Below, piece after piece: positions 1 to 8,571 of a DNA stretch of 64,000 nucleotides (position 1 is the first letter of the stretch; each line of letters starts with the position of its first letter). The translations under genes and the position numbers were made by a program. The notes under the pieces are model-generated. The model made no database searches and was not told the origin of the DNA. It saw only the letters and a program-made list of their open reading frames with translations. The DNA is from Methylomonas sp. (GTDB lineage Bacteria > Pseudomonadota > Gammaproteobacteria > Methylococcales > Methylomonadaceae): NCBI RefSeq assembly GCF_023228165.1, contig NZ_JALOBS010000025.1, positions 5,274-69,273 on the forward strand. The letters are read 5' to 3'.

Positions 1-1715
1 TTGAACGAACCGAACAGGGCGTTCACTGCCGCATACCAAGCCTGATGCGCGGCGGTGTGGGTGAACTGATACGGCCCGGCTACATCGCCGACGGCATAGA
101 TGTTCGGAAAATTGGTTTGTTGAAAGGCGTTGGTGTCTATGGTTTTGCGCGGCGACAAGGCGATGTTCAGCTCTTCGACGCCATAGCCTTGCAGATTGGC
201 GGCGCGGCCGATAGCTACCAACACTTGATCAAAGGCTATCTTGACCGTTTGCCCTTGAAATTCGGCCAGCAGGATGTTTTCGCCGTTTTCGATCGCAAAT
301 TCCTTGGCGGTATGGTTGACGCGCAGGTCGACGCCTTCTTGCGCAAAACGGGTCATTACCAGTTCGGAGACTTCCGGGTCTTCGCGCAGCATGATGCGCG
401 GAGCCATTTCCACTTGGGTGACCTGGCTGCCGAGACGGGCAAAGGTTTGAGTTAGCTCGCAGCCGATCGGGCCGCCGCCCAGCACCAATAGCCGTTTGGG
501 TAATTCGCGCAAATTCCAGACCGTATCCGAGGTTAGATAGTCGACCGTTTCGATGCCTGTGATAGGCGGCACGAAGGGCCGGGCGCCGGCGGCGATCACA
601 ATCGAACGGGTACTGATGGTGCGCACCCCGTCAGCGCTGTAGACTTCCACTTCCCAAGGGGAAACGATTTTGGCCGTGCCTTGAATGACGTCCACGCCCA
701 ATTCGGTATAGCGTGCCACGGAATCGTGCGGTTCTACGGTTTTGATGACCTGTTGCACGCGCTCCATCACGGTGGCGAAATCGAAATCCGCGTCCGCCTT
801 AGCGATGCCGAATTCGCCGGCCCGCTTGACGTGCGACAAGAACTTGGCCGAGCGTATCAGTGCCTTGGAGGGCACGCAGCCGGTGTTCAGGCAGTCGCCG
901 CCCATTTTATGTTTTTCGATCAGGGTGACCTTGGCTTTTACCGCGGCGGCGATATAGGCCGACACCAGGCCACCGGCGCCGGCGCCTATCACCACCAGAT
1001 TATTGTCGAAGCGGGCCGGTTTGTTCCAGCCCTCATAGACCTTGCGGGCTTGAATAAAATCGAGCATTTTCTTGGCCAAAAGCGGAAATAGCCCCAGCAG
1101 GGCAAACGAACCCAGCAAGGCCGGGGACAAAATACCGGATAAAGAGTCGAGTTTCGCTAATTGAGTGCCGGCGTTGACGTAAACCAGCGTGCCGGCCAAC
1201 ATCCCGACCTGACTGACCCAATAAAAGGTCCGGGTCTTAATCGGCGTTAATCCCATCGCCAGATTGATCATGAAAAACGGAAACAGCGGCACCAGACGCA
1301 GGGTGAATAAATAAAATGCCCCGTCGCGCGATACCCCGGCGTCTATGGCTTGCAAACGGGTGCCAAAGCGGGATTTAACCCAATCCCTCAGCAAAAATCG
1401 GGCGGCCAGAAATGCCAGCGTCGCGCCTATGCTGGACGCAAACGAGACAATCAGCGTACCCCATAACAGTCCGAATACCGCACCTCCGGCCAGGGTCATT
1501 ACTGCGGCTCCGGGCAACGACAAACCGGTCACGGCGACATACAGCGCGCCATACAATAAAACGGCCAATGCGGGGTGCTGCTGCCGATAGTCGGCTATGC
1601 CGGCCTGTTGGGTTTTAAGGCTTTCCAGGGTTAGATAGTGTTGCAGGCCGAAGCCGAAAAATACCGCGATCAGGGCAGCGAGCAACAGCATTATTACGAT
1701 TCTGGACCTAGTCAT
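1..1715 (-). CDS. TVP38/TMEM64 membrane domain fused to FAD-dependent disulfide reductase (3' end outside window)
   Basis: The reading frame starts at the ATG at 1715 and runs off the left edge, so about 571 residues are visible. Residues 1 to about 200 are hydrophobic and match the TVP38/TMEM64 (SNARE-associated/DedA-like) family, with the segments LSLPGAAVMTLAGG and LVPLFPFFMINL. From about residue 235 a mercuric-reductase/lipoamide-dehydrogenase-like flavoprotein begins: dinucleotide motif VVIGAGAGG, then GGDCLNTGCVPSKA with the redox cysteine pair at about C275 and C280, a second nucleotide motif LLVLGGGPIGCE, and the FAD-site segment NIYAVGDVAGP near the edge. The mercury-specific C-terminal cysteines would lie outside the window, so the substrate is unknown. 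The fusion tethers a dithiol/disulfide oxidoreductase to the inner membrane. The neighbouring DUF547 gene fits, since these families are often neighbours (recalled, not checked). Confidence 0.9.
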   Translation of the reverse strand, partial: MTRSRIVIMLLLAALIAVFFGFGLQHYLTLESLKTQQAGIADYRQQHPALAVLLYGALYVAVTGLSLPGAAVMTLAGGAVFGLLWGTLIVSFASSIGATLAFLAARFLLRDWVKSRFGTRLQAIDAGVSRDGAFYLFTLRLVPLFPFFMINLAMGLTPIKTRTFYWVSQVGMLAGTLVYVNAGTQLAKLDSLSGILSPALLGSFALLGLFPLLAKKMLDFIQARKVYEGWNKPARFDNNLVVIGAGAGGLVSAYIAAAVKAKVTLIEKHKMGGDCLNTGCVPSKALIRSAKFLSHVKRAGEFGIAKADADFDFATVMERVQQVIKTVEPHDSVARYTELGVDVIQGTAKIVSPWEVEVYSADGVRTISTRSIVIAAGARPFVPPITGIETVDYLTSDTVWNLRELPKRLLVLGGGPIGCELTQTFARLGSQVTQVEMAPRIMLREDPEVSELVMTRFAQEGVDLRVNHTAKEFAIENGENILLAEFQGQTVKIAFDQVLVAIGRAANLQGYGVEELNIALSPRKTIDTNAFQQTNFPNIYAVGDVAGPYQFTHTAAHQAWYAAVNALFGSF

Positions 1716-1875
1716 AGTATTTTTCCGTTACGGATGAACGATCCGCCAAATTGGGCTGGTAAAAGTATCTAAACGAGTCTGTCTGCTTGAGCATGCTAAA
1801 GTTCCTATAATACTGACGGAAGATGGCATTTGGTCGCCTACGGCCGGTTTTCCTTACAAATCCGTAGTCGCGACG

Positions 1876-2280
1876 CTATTTTCCGAAGCTGAATAGTTTA
1901 TCGTCGTCGCGTAACAGATATAACATCAAACAACCCGCCAGCATCGGCCATGCCGCGAAAAATAGTAAATGCGGTCCTTCGAACGGTGATAAGTATTGCT
2001 GATAGGAGGATAGGGTGGAGACGGAATGAAACGCCAATACGGCGGCATAGCAAAAGCGTTTGTAAATGCCCAGTAAAAAGCCGCCCAGTATGGCCAGTTC
2101 CGCTGCGGCCAATACGGTCAGGACGGTGCTCTCAATGCCATGGATCAAATAAAACTTGGCAAAAATCTTCGCGGCATGGCCGGGGTTGACGAATTTGTCC
2201 AGCGTCCACATCAGCATGACCGTGAACACAGCCAGCCGCATCAAAAACAACGACCAGCGCAAGGCGGTTTGACGGCTCAT
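1876..2280 (-). CDS. DoxX-like small integral membrane protein
   Basis: A 134-aa protein starting MSRQTALRW with four predicted membrane segments (about residues 10-28, 45-68, 73-92 and 100-125). Size and pattern resemble DoxX/MauE-like membrane proteins, whose roles are poorly defined. The frame is open further upstream, but the ATG at 2280 is the likely start because it overlaps the TGA of the upstream SRPBCC gene by four bases (ATGA), which indicates translational coupling. No catalytic motif is visible. The family assignment rests on topology and general resemblance. Confidence 0.7.
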   Translation of the reverse strand: MSRQTALRWSLFLMRLAVFTVMLMWTLDKFVNPGHAAKIFAKFYLIHGIESTVLTVLAAAELAILGGFLLGIYKRFCYAAVLAFHSVSTLSSYQQYLSPFEGPHLLFFAAWPMLAGCLMLYLLRDDDKLFSFGK

Positions 2281-2708
2281 GCTATCTCCAGTTTTTGCGC
2301 TAATGTTCTCAGCAGCGCTGCGTAAATTTGGTGGCAAAACTCTTTGGCGTCTTCGGTTTGTGCTTCCCAGGATGAGCGCCATTCCACGAATGTACCGTTA
2401 TTTAAGGTTACCGGGCGCAATTGCAGGGTGCCGACATAATTTTTAATCTCCCGCGATGACACCGGAGAGGGGCCGTCATCGATGGAATAGCGGATGCGGC
2501 GCGCCGCAGTGTTACATTCCAACAAAGTCTCGTGAAACACCCCATTCAAAATTCGTTTGGCGCCGATTTCGTTACCGCGGATTTTCCCGACCGCATCGCA
2601 ATGTTCGATGACGTCCGATGCCCATGAAAAATCATGGAAGTTTTTAATCGTTTCCCAGGCCTGCTCGATAGGCGCTGCGATAACGATGGATTGATAGCAT
2701 TGCGGCAT
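2277..2708 (-). CDS. SRPBCC/polyketide-cyclase-like family protein
   Basis: A 143-aa soluble protein. The start MPQCYQSIVIAAPIEQAWE is the classic first strand and helix of the SRPBCC (START/Bet v1-like) fold: hydrophobic beta strand, then APxxxxWE. It continues with the usual FHDFSWAS and a late segment VEWRSSWEA followed by a C-terminal helix. Such proteins bind small hydrophobic ligands in a helix-grip cavity, and the ligand cannot be told from sequence. A purine-rich ribosome site (AAGGAGCAG) precedes the ATG at 2708. It is coupled to the downstream DoxX-like gene through a four-base overlap and probably shares an operon with the DUF547 gene about 40 bp upstream. Confidence 0.85.
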   Translation of the reverse strand: MPQCYQSIVIAAPIEQAWETIKNFHDFSWASDVIEHCDAVGKIRGNEIGAKRILNGVFHETLLECNTAARRIRYSIDDGPSPVSSREIKNYVGTLQLRPVTLNNGTFVEWRSSWEAQTEDAKEFCHQIYAALLRTLAQKLEIA

Positions 2709-2747
2709 GAGCTGCTCCTTAATTTTGTATAGATGGATGGAGGGTGA

Positions 2748-3491
2748 TTAGCGGCCGCTGTTGACCGACCAATCGTAGTCGATGTCTGTTTTGATTTTAA
2801 GGTCCGGTAAATCGGCTCTGTAATGTTTCAGAAAGGCTTTTACACCGCCGCCGGCAGCGAAGTCGTTTTCGAACCAGTCGAAAATTTGCGATATGCTCAG
2901 CGAGTCTTTGTTAACCCTTAAGCCCTTGCCGACATTGTTCAGGAAGCGTTGTACCTGATCGTCGAGCTGCGAGGATAATTGGCCGGCCGTGTAAGGCTGG
3001 TTGCGCAAATCCGGACAACCGACCGAGGCGCAGACGATGGCCAGATGGATGCGCGGTTCGCCCATCGGCCTTAAAATTTTATGTTCTACTTCGCCGAGAC
3101 TGACGGTCTTGCCACCCAGCTCCCCGGCGGGTTTGTCCCACACCGGGCTGAACAGGCCGCCGACATCCTTGATACTGTCGACGGGCCAGCGGTCGGCCAC
3201 TGTTTTTAAGGCCAGAATGTTGTAGGCATTAATATAAAACGCCAGTTGCTCTTCGCGGCCGACCAACCGCTTGACATCGAAATCAGCAAGCGCTTGATAG
3301 GCTTTATCCAGACTGCCGTCTGCCTTAATGGCCGGATAATCCACCAGCATCAGGTCAACACCGTTTTTAGTACCGGGTTTGACCCGACTCAATACGGTCT
3401 TATACCTAGTCCAATCCGGCTCTTCGGCGCCGGCGCTGCTGGCGAACCACAACAGGCCGGCGAATACCGTCGTCAATAACTTGTACAACAT
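2748..3491 (-). CDS. DUF547 domain-containing exported protein
   Basis: A 247-aa protein with a Sec-type signal peptide (about residues 1-22, ending SAGAEE). The mature part carries DUF547 hallmarks: EEQLAFYINAYNILALK at about 80-96, the region HLAIVCASVGCPDLRN at about 148-163, and QIFDWFENDF near the end. The conserved cysteines and His in the central motif suggest a papain-like or transglutaminase-related core, but the activity of DUF547 is not established. It is probably periplasmic. It is the first gene of the run towards the SRPBCC and DoxX-like genes. Confidence 0.88.
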   Translation of the reverse strand: MLYKLLTTVFAGLLWFASSAGAEEPDWTRYKTVLSRVKPGTKNGVDLMLVDYPAIKADGSLDKAYQALADFDVKRLVGREEQLAFYINAYNILALKTVADRWPVDSIKDVGGLFSPVWDKPAGELGGKTVSLGEVEHKILRPMGEPRIHLAIVCASVGCPDLRNQPYTAGQLSSQLDDQVQRFLNNVGKGLRVNKDSLSISQIFDWFENDFAAGGGVKAFLKHYRADLPDLKIKTDIDYDWSVNSGR

Positions 3492-3544
3492 GCTTTTCTC
3501 CAGGATTAAAAAATATGAGTGGGCTTAAGCGCCCGACGGATCGG

Positions 3545-4015
3545 TTAGCGGATTATCGAAATTTGGCTGCGCCGCAGCCGGTTTTGCTTCGGGGTGATTA
3601 GCCAGCATGACGGCTCGGCCAGCGGCGGCATCGGTTGATGTGGGGTAAATCGACGGCGCAAAAAACCGCCGGTGGCCGGCTCGGCTTGGAACAAGGCTGT
3701 TTTACGCTTTTCGGCGATAATGCGGACCAAGCCGCCTCCCCAGGCGTCGAATAAGCTCCAGAATAGAGTTAGTCCGATATAGGCGCTAAGCGGTAGATCG
3801 GCACCGAACAAATGGAAACCGTCCATTAGCGCTGCCGTCAATAGCCCGAACAGGACGCCCGCCGACACGCCAAGAATACCGACAGCCGGCATGTCCGATT
3901 GACTGTAATGACGGCCTGAATGAGTCTTGAAGGTATTTAATCCGGTATCGCCCAAATTGGTGTAATTGGCGTGGGCACTATCCAAGCCCGAGTAGAGGTA
4001 ATAAAGGCACTTCAT
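3545..4015 (-). CDS. hypothetical small membrane protein
   Basis: A 156-aa frame starting MKCLYYLYSGLDSAH, with two hydrophobic segments (about residues 45-65 and 76-92, containing GVLFGLLTAALMDGF) and a basic, low-complexity tail from about residue 115 (RRRFTPHQ onward). A soluble N-terminal portion followed by a glycine-rich membrane hairpin recalls small bacterial proteins that begin MKxIYYLxxxLDS. I cannot name the family. The arginine- and proline-rich tail looks less convincing than the rest, so the true stop may have been altered by a frameshift. A reasonable ribosome site (GGGAGAGC) precedes the ATG. Confidence 0.5.
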   Translation of the reverse strand: MKCLYYLYSGLDSAHANYTNLGDTGLNTFKTHSGRHYSQSDMPAVGILGVSAGVLFGLLTAALMDGFHLFGADLPLSAYIGLTLFWSLFDAWGGGLVRIIAEKRKTALFQAEPATGGFLRRRFTPHQPMPPLAEPSCWLITPKQNRLRRSQISIIR

Positions 4016-4289
4016 GGCGCTCTCCCGATATTAAAATATCAGCCGCATTGCGTGGACGCGGCGATTTTTAACCAAGCGGATGTTGACAATTCCGGTAACA
4101 ATCAGACGCTTAGTCGCCGAGAAACAGAATTCCTTACAGCCGCTGCCCATGGTAATTCCGGAGTGCCTGTCGGTTTGCCTAAAAGCTCGCTCAGAACATA
4201 GAATCAGGCAACCGCGACAAACCAGCTAACCCTTGGGTTGAACCCGTAAGTGTAGAACCCACGCCTTAAGGATAGGCTAAAAATAACAT

Positions 4290-4364
4290 TCCCCGTTGGA
4301 AATGGGGGATGGCGGGGGATTTACTTGAAAAATTTCCGCCAGCCCCTCTTTGACAAAGAGGGGC
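4290..4364. repeat. intergenic hairpin-type repeat
   Basis: This lies in the 424-bp gap between the small membrane protein gene and the yeeN-like gene. It contains a G-rich segment around 4300-4320 followed by a perfect stem: GCCCCTCTTT at 4342-4351, loop GAC, AAAGAGGGGC at 4355-4364. The composition resembles the CCCCTCTTT-type hairpin repeats scattered between genes in many proteobacteria. No second copy was seen in this window. It could also serve as a transcription terminator, but there is no T-tract. I see no gene in the rest of 4016-4439. Confidence 0.5.
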
Positions 4365-4439
4365 GCGGCAACCGGTGCTTTAGGAGGCTCAGATTAGCAA
4401 AAAAAGCTTGTCAAAAACAACGCCGATCGGGCACGGCCT

Positions 4440-5156
4440 TTAATATTCGGCGTCGTGGAAAACGTTTTGCACATCGTCCAGGTCGTTCAGCATATCCAAA
4501 AATTTTTCAAACAATACCAGGTCGTCGCCGCTGATGGGGGTAGAACCCTTGGGCAGAAACTGGATTTCATCGACCTCAAAATCGATTTCGCCCACTAGAT
4601 CCGTTAACGCCTGCTTGGCCTTAAAATAGTCGGCCTGCGGGGTGAAAACGGTAATTTTGCCGTCTTCGCTTTCAATATCGGTCACATCGACATCGGCTGA
4701 TAATAATGCTTCCAGTACCGCATCTTCATCCGTGTGCATGAATGCCAAAATAGCGGCATGGTCGAACATGTGGCTGACAGTGCCCTGAGTGCCGATTTTG
4801 CATTTTGTTTTGGTGAAGCATAGCCGCACGTCACCGAAGGTACGGTTCGGGTTGTCGGTCAGGCACTCGACAATGGCCATGCAGCCGCCGGGCGCGAAAC
4901 CTTCGTATCGGGCCGGAGCGAAATCTTCCCCGCCGCTACCCTTGGCTTTGTCGATAGCTTTGTCTATAACATGACTCGGTACTTGGTCTTTCTTGGCTCG
5001 GTCGATCAAACCCCGCAAAGCCAGGTTGCCGGATGGGTCGATACCTCCCGCCTTGGCGGCGACATAAATTTCCCGGCCGTATTTGCTGTAGACCTTAGTC
5101 TTTGCATCCGCCGTTTTGGCCATGGATACTTTACGGTTTTGATAGGCTCTACCCAT
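4440..5156 (-). CDS. yeeN: YebC/PmpR family protein, YeeN-like subgroup
   Basis: A 238-aa protein. The start is [15 protein letters not shown] at 5156, preceded by GGAG; an upstream in-frame extension to 5204 looks non-coding. Family signatures are clear: [13 protein letters not shown], the helix [35 protein letters not shown], and ADVDVTDIE. The MGRxxxN start and short spacing resemble E. coli YeeN more than YebC. YebC-family proteins have been described both as transcriptional regulators and, more recently, as ribosome-associated factors helping proline-rich translation; which applies here is unknown. It is monocistronic by position. Confidence 0.9.
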   Translation of the reverse strand: MGRAYQNRKVSMAKTADAKTKVYSKYGREIYVAAKAGGIDPSGNLALRGLIDRAKKDQVPSHVIDKAIDKAKGSGGEDFAPARYEGFAPGGCMAIVECLTDNPNRTFGDVRLCFTKTKCKIGTQGTVSHMFDHAAILAFMHTDEDAVLEALLSADVDVTDIESEDGKITVFTPQADYFKAKQALTDLVGEIDFEVDEIQFLPKGSTPISGDDLVLFEKFLDMLNDLDDVQNVFHDAEY

Positions 5157-5372
5157 TGGGTTATTGCTCCAGTGAAAAAATAAAAGCCCGGATTTTACAG
5201 GCAAGTATTTTCGGAGGAAAACTTTTAATCTTTTAAGAATGTAGCGAGAACATAGGCGTACGACAAATCGAACGCTGGGCGGCAGTTGAATTTTACTGCC
5301 GTATCCAAAAAATATCCGCGGGCTAACCTCAGCCGGTATGTCATCCTTCGCAACTACGGCATAATATAGGCC

Positions 5373-6227
5373 ATGAAAACACCCAAAAGACTTGAACCTT
5401 TAATTGAAAACGGCATGGTTGATGAAGTACTTCGTTCGCTAAAAAGCGGCAAGGAGGCAGCCGTGTATGTGGTTCGCTGCGGCATGGAAACCTGTTGCGC
5501 CAAGGTCTATAAGGAAGCCGATCAACGTAGTTTTCGGCAAAGCGTTTTATACCAGGAAGGCCGTAAAGTGCGGAACAGCCGCCGGGCTCGCGCCATGGAA
5601 AAAGGCAGCCGCTATGGCCGCCAGGAACAGGAATCGGCTTGGCAGAATGCCGAAGTGACCGCGCTGTATCGCCTGGATGCCGCCGGCGTCAGAGTGCCGA
5701 AGCCTTATAACTATATCGACGGCGTTTTGTTGATGGAGTTGGTTACCGATGCGGACGGCCAGCCGGCGCCTCGCCTCAACGATCTCGAAATGACGGCGGA
5801 ACAAGCCAGAACCTACCATGCGTTCCTGATTGCCCAAATCGTTCGCATGCTTTGCGATGGCTTGGTGCATGGCGATTTGTCCGAATACAACGTGCTGGTC
5901 GACAAGGATGGTCCGGTCATTATCGATTTGCCTCAAGCCGTTGACGCGGCCGGCAACAATAGCGCCAGGATGATGTTGGAACGGGATGTGGACAATATGG
6001 CGGCTTACTTCGGCCGCTTTGCCCCCGAGTTATCGACTACCGCCTACGGCAAAGAGATGTGGAAACTCTATCAAACTGGCGACCTGCATCCGGAAACCAA
6101 TTTGACCGGCTTTTTCGAGGAAAGCAACCAGCCCGCGGATCTGCACAGCGTGGTGCGGGAGATTGACGCCGCGCGCGAGGAAAACCAAGCGCGCAAACGC
6201 TACTTGGATGGTGTTTCAACGACCTAG
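5373..6227 (+). CDS. RIO-type serine/threonine protein kinase
   Basis: A 284-aa protein of the RIO1-like kinase family. Visible motifs: the nucleotide loop replacement [10 protein letters not shown] at about 22-31, the catalytic loop [11 protein letters not shown] at about 165-175 with the catalytic Asp, and the metal-binding segment IIDLPQAVD at about 183-191 in place of DFG. A basic stretch ([14 protein letters not shown]) follows the N-lobe, as in RIO1 proteins. Bacterial RIO kinases have no firmly assigned substrate; the eukaryotic and archaeal ones act in small-ribosomal-subunit maturation. The next gene is an RNA helicase, which loosely suggests an RNA or ribosome theme. The ATG at 5373 has no strong ribosome site. 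Confidence 0.9.
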   Translation: MKTPKRLEPLIENGMVDEVLRSLKSGKEAAVYVVRCGMETCCAKVYKEADQRSFRQSVLYQEGRKVRNSRRARAMEKGSRYGRQEQESAWQNAEVTALYRLDAAGVRVPKPYNYIDGVLLMELVTDADGQPAPRLNDLEMTAEQARTYHAFLIAQIVRMLCDGLVHGDLSEYNVLVDKDGPVIIDLPQAVDAAGNNSARMMLERDVDNMAAYFGRFAPELSTTAYGKEMWKLYQTGDLHPETNLTGFFEESNQPADLHSVVREIDAAREENQARKRYLDGVSTT

Positions 6228-6463
6228 AGAAACCCGAGCAAGGTCATTCCCGTGATGATCTGGCTCGGGCAGCTTTAATCAGGCCGGAAGCGAGTGCTGG
6301 CTGGCCGATGAGAGGATATTTCCAATCGGACCGAAGCTTACCGTGATAAACTGCTGATTGGAAACGCATAGTCACTATGTCATCCCTTACATTCCGGACA
6401 AACGTCAAGATCGCACAAAGGATTTGAACGCTACTCCGCTTCCTTTCCCCTTTGAGACTCTTA

Positions 6464-7603
6464 ATGCCATTTTCCCATCTCGGATTATCCGAAACTTTAT
6501 TAAAAGCAATTACCGATTCCGGCTATACCACGCCCACCCCCATTCAGATTAAAGCCATACCCGCCGTGTTAACCGGCCGCGATTTATTGGCCGCCGCCCA
6601 AACCGGTACCGGCAAAACAGCCGGCTTTACCCTGCCGATTTTACACCGTCTGGCGCAAACCAGTTACGGGCGCAGTCGTCCGGTACGGGCGCTGATATTA
6701 ACCCCCACCCGCGAACTGGCCGCCCAAGTCGGTGAATCCGTGCTGAAATACGGCGCCCACCAACTTCCGCGTTTAAAGTCGGAAGTGGTATTCGGCGGCG
6801 TGAAAATTAATCCGCAAATGATGCGTTTGCGCGGCGGCGTGGATATTTTGACCGCCACGCCGGGCCGGCTGTTGGACTTGGTCAGCCAAAATGCCGTCAA
6901 GCTGGATAAAGTCGAAGTGTTGGTATTGGATGAAGCCGACCGCATGTTAGACATGGGCTTTATCAGAGACATCCGTAAAATTCTGGCCCTGTTGCCGAAG
7001 CAGCGGCAGAACCTGTTGTTTTCGGCCACTTTTTCCGCCGATATCCGTAAATTGACCGGCGACCTGTTGGTTAACCCGGTGAAAATCGAAGTGGCGGTTG
7101 AAAATTCAGCAGCAGAGACCATCGATCAGCTGGTGTATACGGTTAACAAAACCGCTAAAACAGCCTTGCTGACCCATCTGGTTAAAACCAAAAATTGGCA
7201 GCAAGTGCTGGTGTTCACCTCTACCAAGCATGGCGCCAATAGACTCACCGAAAAGCTCAACACAGCCAATATCAAAGCGGCGGCCATACACGGCAATAAA
7301 AGCCAGGGTGCCAGAACCAGCGCCTTGGCCGGTTTTAAAGCCGGCGATATTCGTGTGCTGGTAGCGACCGATGTAGCCGCGCGCGGCATCGATATCGCCC
7401 AATTGCCGCACGTGGTTAATTTCGAACTGCCGCGCTCGTCCAGCGATTATGTGCACCGGATCGGCAGAACAGGGCGGGCCGGCAAAATCGGTCAGGCGGT
7501 GTCGCTGGTTTCGCAAGACGAATATCAAGCCTTGCGCTTGGTGGAAAAGCTTATCGGTACCCAAATTCCTCGCGAACAGGTAGACGGATTCGCCGCCGCC
7601 TGA
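6464..7603 (+). CDS. rhlE: DEAD-box ATP-dependent RNA helicase, RhlE-like
   Basis: 379 aa from the ATG at 6464 (MPFSHLGLS); an in-frame GTG-type start 12 bases upstream is less likely because the Q-motif region normally begins close to the N terminus. Motifs in order: Q motif (PTPIQ, about 27-31), motif I AQTGTGKT (about 46-53), PTRELA (about 80-85), TPGR, DEAD box VLDEAD (about 154-159), SAT (about 187), and HRIGRTGR (about 331-338). The short C-terminal tail lacks the basic extension of longer RhlE proteins. It probably remodels RNA in ribosome assembly or decay. Confidence 0.93.
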   Translation: MPFSHLGLSETLLKAITDSGYTTPTPIQIKAIPAVLTGRDLLAAAQTGTGKTAGFTLPILHRLAQTSYGRSRPVRALILTPTRELAAQVGESVLKYGAHQLPRLKSEVVFGGVKINPQMMRLRGGVDILTATPGRLLDLVSQNAVKLDKVEVLVLDEADRMLDMGFIRDIRKILALLPKQRQNLLFSATFSADIRKLTGDLLVNPVKIEVAVENSAAETIDQLVYTVNKTAKTALLTHLVKTKNWQQVLVFTSTKHGANRLTEKLNTANIKAAAIHGNKSQGARTSALAGFKAGDIRVLVATDVAARGIDIAQLPHVVNFELPRSSSDYVHRIGRTGRAGKIGQAVSLVSQDEYQALRLVEKLIGTQIPREQVDGFAAA

Positions 7604-7689
7604 ATTCAGGCGAAAACGGCATTGGCTTAACCTTTTCGCGCCGGCCGGCTTAACAACTGTCAAAGCCGGTGGGTGTTCTCCTAAAACGT

Positions 7690-7712
7690 ATTCGGTGCTT
7701 CCGGCACCGAAT
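7690..7712. terminator. hairpin downstream of the helicase gene
   Basis: A perfect 9-bp inverted repeat, ATTCGGTGC - TTCCG - GCACCGAAT, about 90 bp after the helicase stop codon. Only a weak T-rich stretch (CTTCTTC) follows, so it may be an inefficient terminator or an mRNA 3'-end stabiliser. Confidence 0.4.
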
Positions 7713-7819
7713 CTTCTTCAAAAAGCGGTTTGCTTTCAATACGACGATGTAATACTTGACGGGCAAACGCTAAATCAGTAAAAACGCGCTAATTTTTACA
7801 GCGCAATTTATTGTTCAGC

Positions 7820-8110
7820 ATGAACCACGAAACCGTTGCGGCCCGCGTCGAACATATCTCAATGGCAACCGGCATTCTTGCGGGCTTATCCGCCGCGGGC
7901 GCGGTACTGGCCGCGCCAACCGGCTTGGACGCGCTTGGCGTGTGGCTGGGCATTTCCGACGAACCCTTGAGCGTCAGGCTGGCACCCGTTCTTGGTTCTT
8001 TGGCGACAGCCAGCGGCACAATATCCGGCTTTGCCTATTTCCTGGCCCAACGTCAAAAGCGCTACGCCAAAACAAAGGCAACACAGGATGGCGAGAGCTT
8101 GCCCGAATAG
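7820..8110 (+). CDS. hypothetical two-TM small membrane protein
   Basis: A 96-aa frame from the ATG at 7820 (MNHETVAARVEH). Two hydrophobic segments (about 17-35 and 55-76, the latter LAPVLGSLATASGTISGF) are separated by an acidic loop and followed by a basic tail QRQKRYAKTK, as in an inner-membrane hairpin with cytoplasmic C terminus. No family recognised. No strong ribosome site is visible, so the gene is plausible rather than certain. Codon use resembles the neighbouring chromosomal genes more than the accessory genes that follow. Confidence 0.5.
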   Translation: MNHETVAARVEHISMATGILAGLSAAGAVLAAPTGLDALGVWLGISDEPLSVRLAPVLGSLATASGTISGFAYFLAQRQKRYAKTKATQDGESLPE

Positions 8111-8571
8111 GCTAAGTCTATCCTACGGCAACATTCAAGGCTTTTGAGGCAGGAGTAGTGGCAAAAAACATTATTCAACGTTATTTTTTTTGGCCCGTAC
8201 AAGCGCAAATTCCCCCCAAACCATCCATACCATTGCGCAAATAGTGAATGGCGAGTTTAGGGAGTGAGGTATTGTTGTTATCGACCCTAATCCGGCTGTG
8301 ATCGGCATTTGCCCAATGGCCGCTCATTGTCACAATCCCGTCACTAAAATGTTATACGTTGCACAAGTCGAACTCGTGAATTCGAATGCGATAGTTGTGT
8401 TGCAAATCGACCCATCAATTTAATTTTAAGAATGAACTTAGAAACCAGCCCTTGTGTTCGTGCTGCCTTGGATTTGGGCAAAGCTGAATCCGATACTGGC
8501 TAGACGATTTGAAGTAAAGACTCGCTCATTGGTTACCTGTTTAACGCTTAATCCTACACAAATATAATTTC
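8111..8571. other. 460-bp intergenic region, no gene seen
   Basis: Relatively AT-rich spacer before the YwqG-like gene, with a run of eight T at about 8186-8193. No convincing open frame, tRNA or repeat was found. It marks the change from the housekeeping-like genes to the accessory block. Confidence 0.5.
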
